A stretch of 64,000 bases of DNA from Muraenolepis orangiensis. Its lineage: Eukaryota > Chordata > Actinopteri > Gadiformes > Muraenolepididae. Numbering within the stretch: the stretch's first letter is position 1; every line of letters begins with the position of its first letter. The stretch spans positions 155,001 to 219,000 of the forward strand of contig JANIIK010000687.1 of assembly GCA_027704905.1 (NCBI GenBank), in the 5' to 3' direction. Below are positions 62,931 through 64,000 of the stretch, piece after piece. The notes below the pieces were generated by a model, which saw only the letters and a program-made list of their open reading frames with translations, was not told the DNA's origin and searched no databases. A program made the position numbers and the translations under genes.

Positions 62931-62939
62931 CTTTTTATT
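62931..62939 (-). promoter_or_regulatory. c3: TATA-like box of the C3-like gene
   Basis: Minus strand aataaaaag lies 54 bases upstream of the start codon. A transcript starting about 30 bases downstream would have a leader of roughly 25-30 nt. No other core promoter element was identified. Confidence 0.45.
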
Positions 62940-62959
62940 GTGTCCTTCTCTTTGCTTTA

Positions 62960-63209
62960 TGCTTCCCTCAACACACCCCTTTGGCACCATCCATTGTTGT
63001 CTCAATCCATTTCCCAGCAAGCAGTTAAGCAGGGTGGTTGCGGTCCTTGTGATGGAGATGGCCTTCTTCCGACACTTGGTCCTAAATATGTTCTCAATGC
63101 ATGGAAGTGCACACCCGATGATCTTTTCTGCTGTTCTCACGGCCCCCTGGATGGCTTTCTTGTCCTGTGCAGTGGTGTTGCCGTACCGCACAGTGACGCC
63201 ACTCGTCAG
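62960..63209 (-). pseudogene. LINE ORF2 C-terminal fragment upstream of the C3-like gene
   Basis: The minus frame reads VTVRYGNTTAQDKKAIQGAV and RTAEKIIGCALPCIENIF, aligning with the region of the Rex1-type LINE at 60280-60380 (LQRVVRTAQYIVGGELPSLL). It breaks off at 63209, where the next gypsy LTR starts. Confidence 0.7.
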
Positions 63210-64000
63210 TGTTGTGTTTAATCAGACTATGGACTACGACTTTTAGGTTGACCGTTTATTGTACACACTGCCATGGCGTCAACAACAACAACAACTGGAT
63301 CCGGTTCACACACCCCAAAACTCCCGGTCACACCGGATGTAATGCATACATAACATTTACCCCCCCCCACAAGGAACCCAATTAACTTTAAACTTTAACT
63401 CTAGATGAACTGGGTAGACTGCCAGTCACCAGCATAGCCATGTGGATTATTCTGCCATGCAACAGACTATGCTCTGAACATTTTCCCTGAGAGTCACTAG
63501 CTCACAATATAGTCCTCCAAGTATCTTGGTCTGACCCGGACACGGGCCGGACGAGCTTCAGGACGAACCACTGGCTCAGCCTGCTCAGGTGGGAACCCGG
63601 CTGGACCCTGCAACTGCTCATCAGGGAAAGCAAAGTCCCCGTCCTCCCCGGGCCCAGGGTCCACGATGGGGGGCGGTGCCACCTTCCGAAGCCGGCTTGC
63701 GTGCCACCGTGATCCGTCGGCCAGACGAAAGGTGGCTGGCCCCAGTTGAGCGGTGACCTTCATTGGCACCGTCCAGAAGGATAGCAGCTTGTGGTCCCGG
63801 TTAGGACGGTGAATCCTGACCCAGTCCCCCACTGTGAAGGGAGGCGCTCTCACCCTCCGTCTCTTGTCGAAACGCTGCTTCATGCGACGCTGAGCCTCTA
63901 CGACCCTGGCACGCAGGCAGGGTGCTGCTGCTGGTGTGACGGCCGCCGGGGCCCGTAGCCGATCCAAAGGAAGCTGCAGCTCACGGCCCGTCATCAAGAG
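63210..64000 (-). mobile_element. 3' end of another Ty3/gypsy-type retrotransposon, runs off the window
   Basis: A probable LTR of about 144 bp (63210-63353, TG...CA) is preceded, on the minus strand, by a run of ten G (63355-63366), fitting a polypurine tract. The end of a pol frame follows. The body lies beyond the right edge. Confidence 0.65.
63497..64000 (-). CDS. Gypsy-type integrase C-terminus, open at the right edge
   Basis: The frame enters from the right edge and stops at 63497. It has RRMKQRFDKRRRVRAPPFTV followed by GDWVRIHRPNRDHKLLSFW and ADGSRWHASRLRKV, the post-core integrase segment of gypsy-type pol proteins. The tail is Pro/Glu-rich and ends YLEDYIVS. GC-rich and without a chromodomain, so it is a different family from the element at 52737-56802. 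Confidence 0.75.
   Translation of the reverse strand, partial: LLMTGRELQLPLDRLRAPAAVTPAAAPCLRARVVEAQRRMKQRFDKRRRVRAPPFTVGDWVRIHRPNRDHKLLSFWTVPMKVTAQLGPATFRLADGSRWHASRLRKVAPPPIVDPGPGEDGDFAFPDEQLQGPAGFPPEQAEPVVRPEARPARVRVRPRYLEDYIVS

Overview
The window is nuclear DNA of a bony fish, almost certainly a teleost. The grounds are a spliced vertebrate complement C3-type gene, the 3' exons of an MHC class I gene with phase-1 introns, and a typical fish transposon set: Tx1-group L1, L2/Rex1-type and other LINEs, Tc1 and pogo DNA transposons, hAT elements, BEL/Pao and Ty3/gypsy chromodomain retrotransposons, and tRNA-derived SINEs. Minisatellites are abundant.

Layout. 1-5380: L1/Tx1-type LINE, plus strand, whose ORF1 carries an in-frame 45-bp minisatellite; it ends in a long (CT)n run. 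5702-7530: last four exons of an MHC class I gene (alpha-3, transmembrane, two cytoplasmic exons), plus strand; the alpha-1/alpha-2 exons are not in the window. 7.6-12.7 kb: AT microsatellite split by a LINE with two intact ORFs (minus). 13-15 kb: 43-bp minisatellite split by a Tc1-like transposon. 15.3-16.7 kb: decayed pogo element. 16.7-23.5 kb: gene-poor, with an L2-type LINE remnant and minisatellites.

23511-62877 (minus strand): one complete complement C3-like gene, reconstructed here as 42 exons whose phases all agree, giving a 1627-residue protein with no frameshift or stop. It keeps the signal peptide, the furin-type site between beta and alpha chains, an anaphylatoxin domain ending in LYLAR before the convertase site, the CUB/TED region and the C345C domain. 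The thioester motif, GCGEQ in C3, reads GSGEE. The catalytic histidine position is Asp, and one anaphylatoxin cysteine is Ser. The protein therefore looks like a C3 paralogue that can be cut by convertase but cannot attach covalently, resembling C5 in chemistry but C3 in sequence.

The introns of this gene hold most of the other material. Intron 26 (about 110 bp without the insert) contains a 7.5-kb BEL/Pao element with LTRs differing at one base. Intron 24 holds a 20-bp minisatellite with an inverted 257-bp block and a copy of a segment from intron 29. Intron 10 has a 24-bp C-rich array. Intron 3 has a 39-bp hairpin-forming minisatellite into which a hAT element and a gypsy element have inserted, followed by a Rex1-type LINE. 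Upstream of exon 1 are a TATA-like box, a LINE fragment and the 3' end of another gypsy element running off the window. The MHC class I gene and the C3-like gene lie tail to tail about 16 kb apart.
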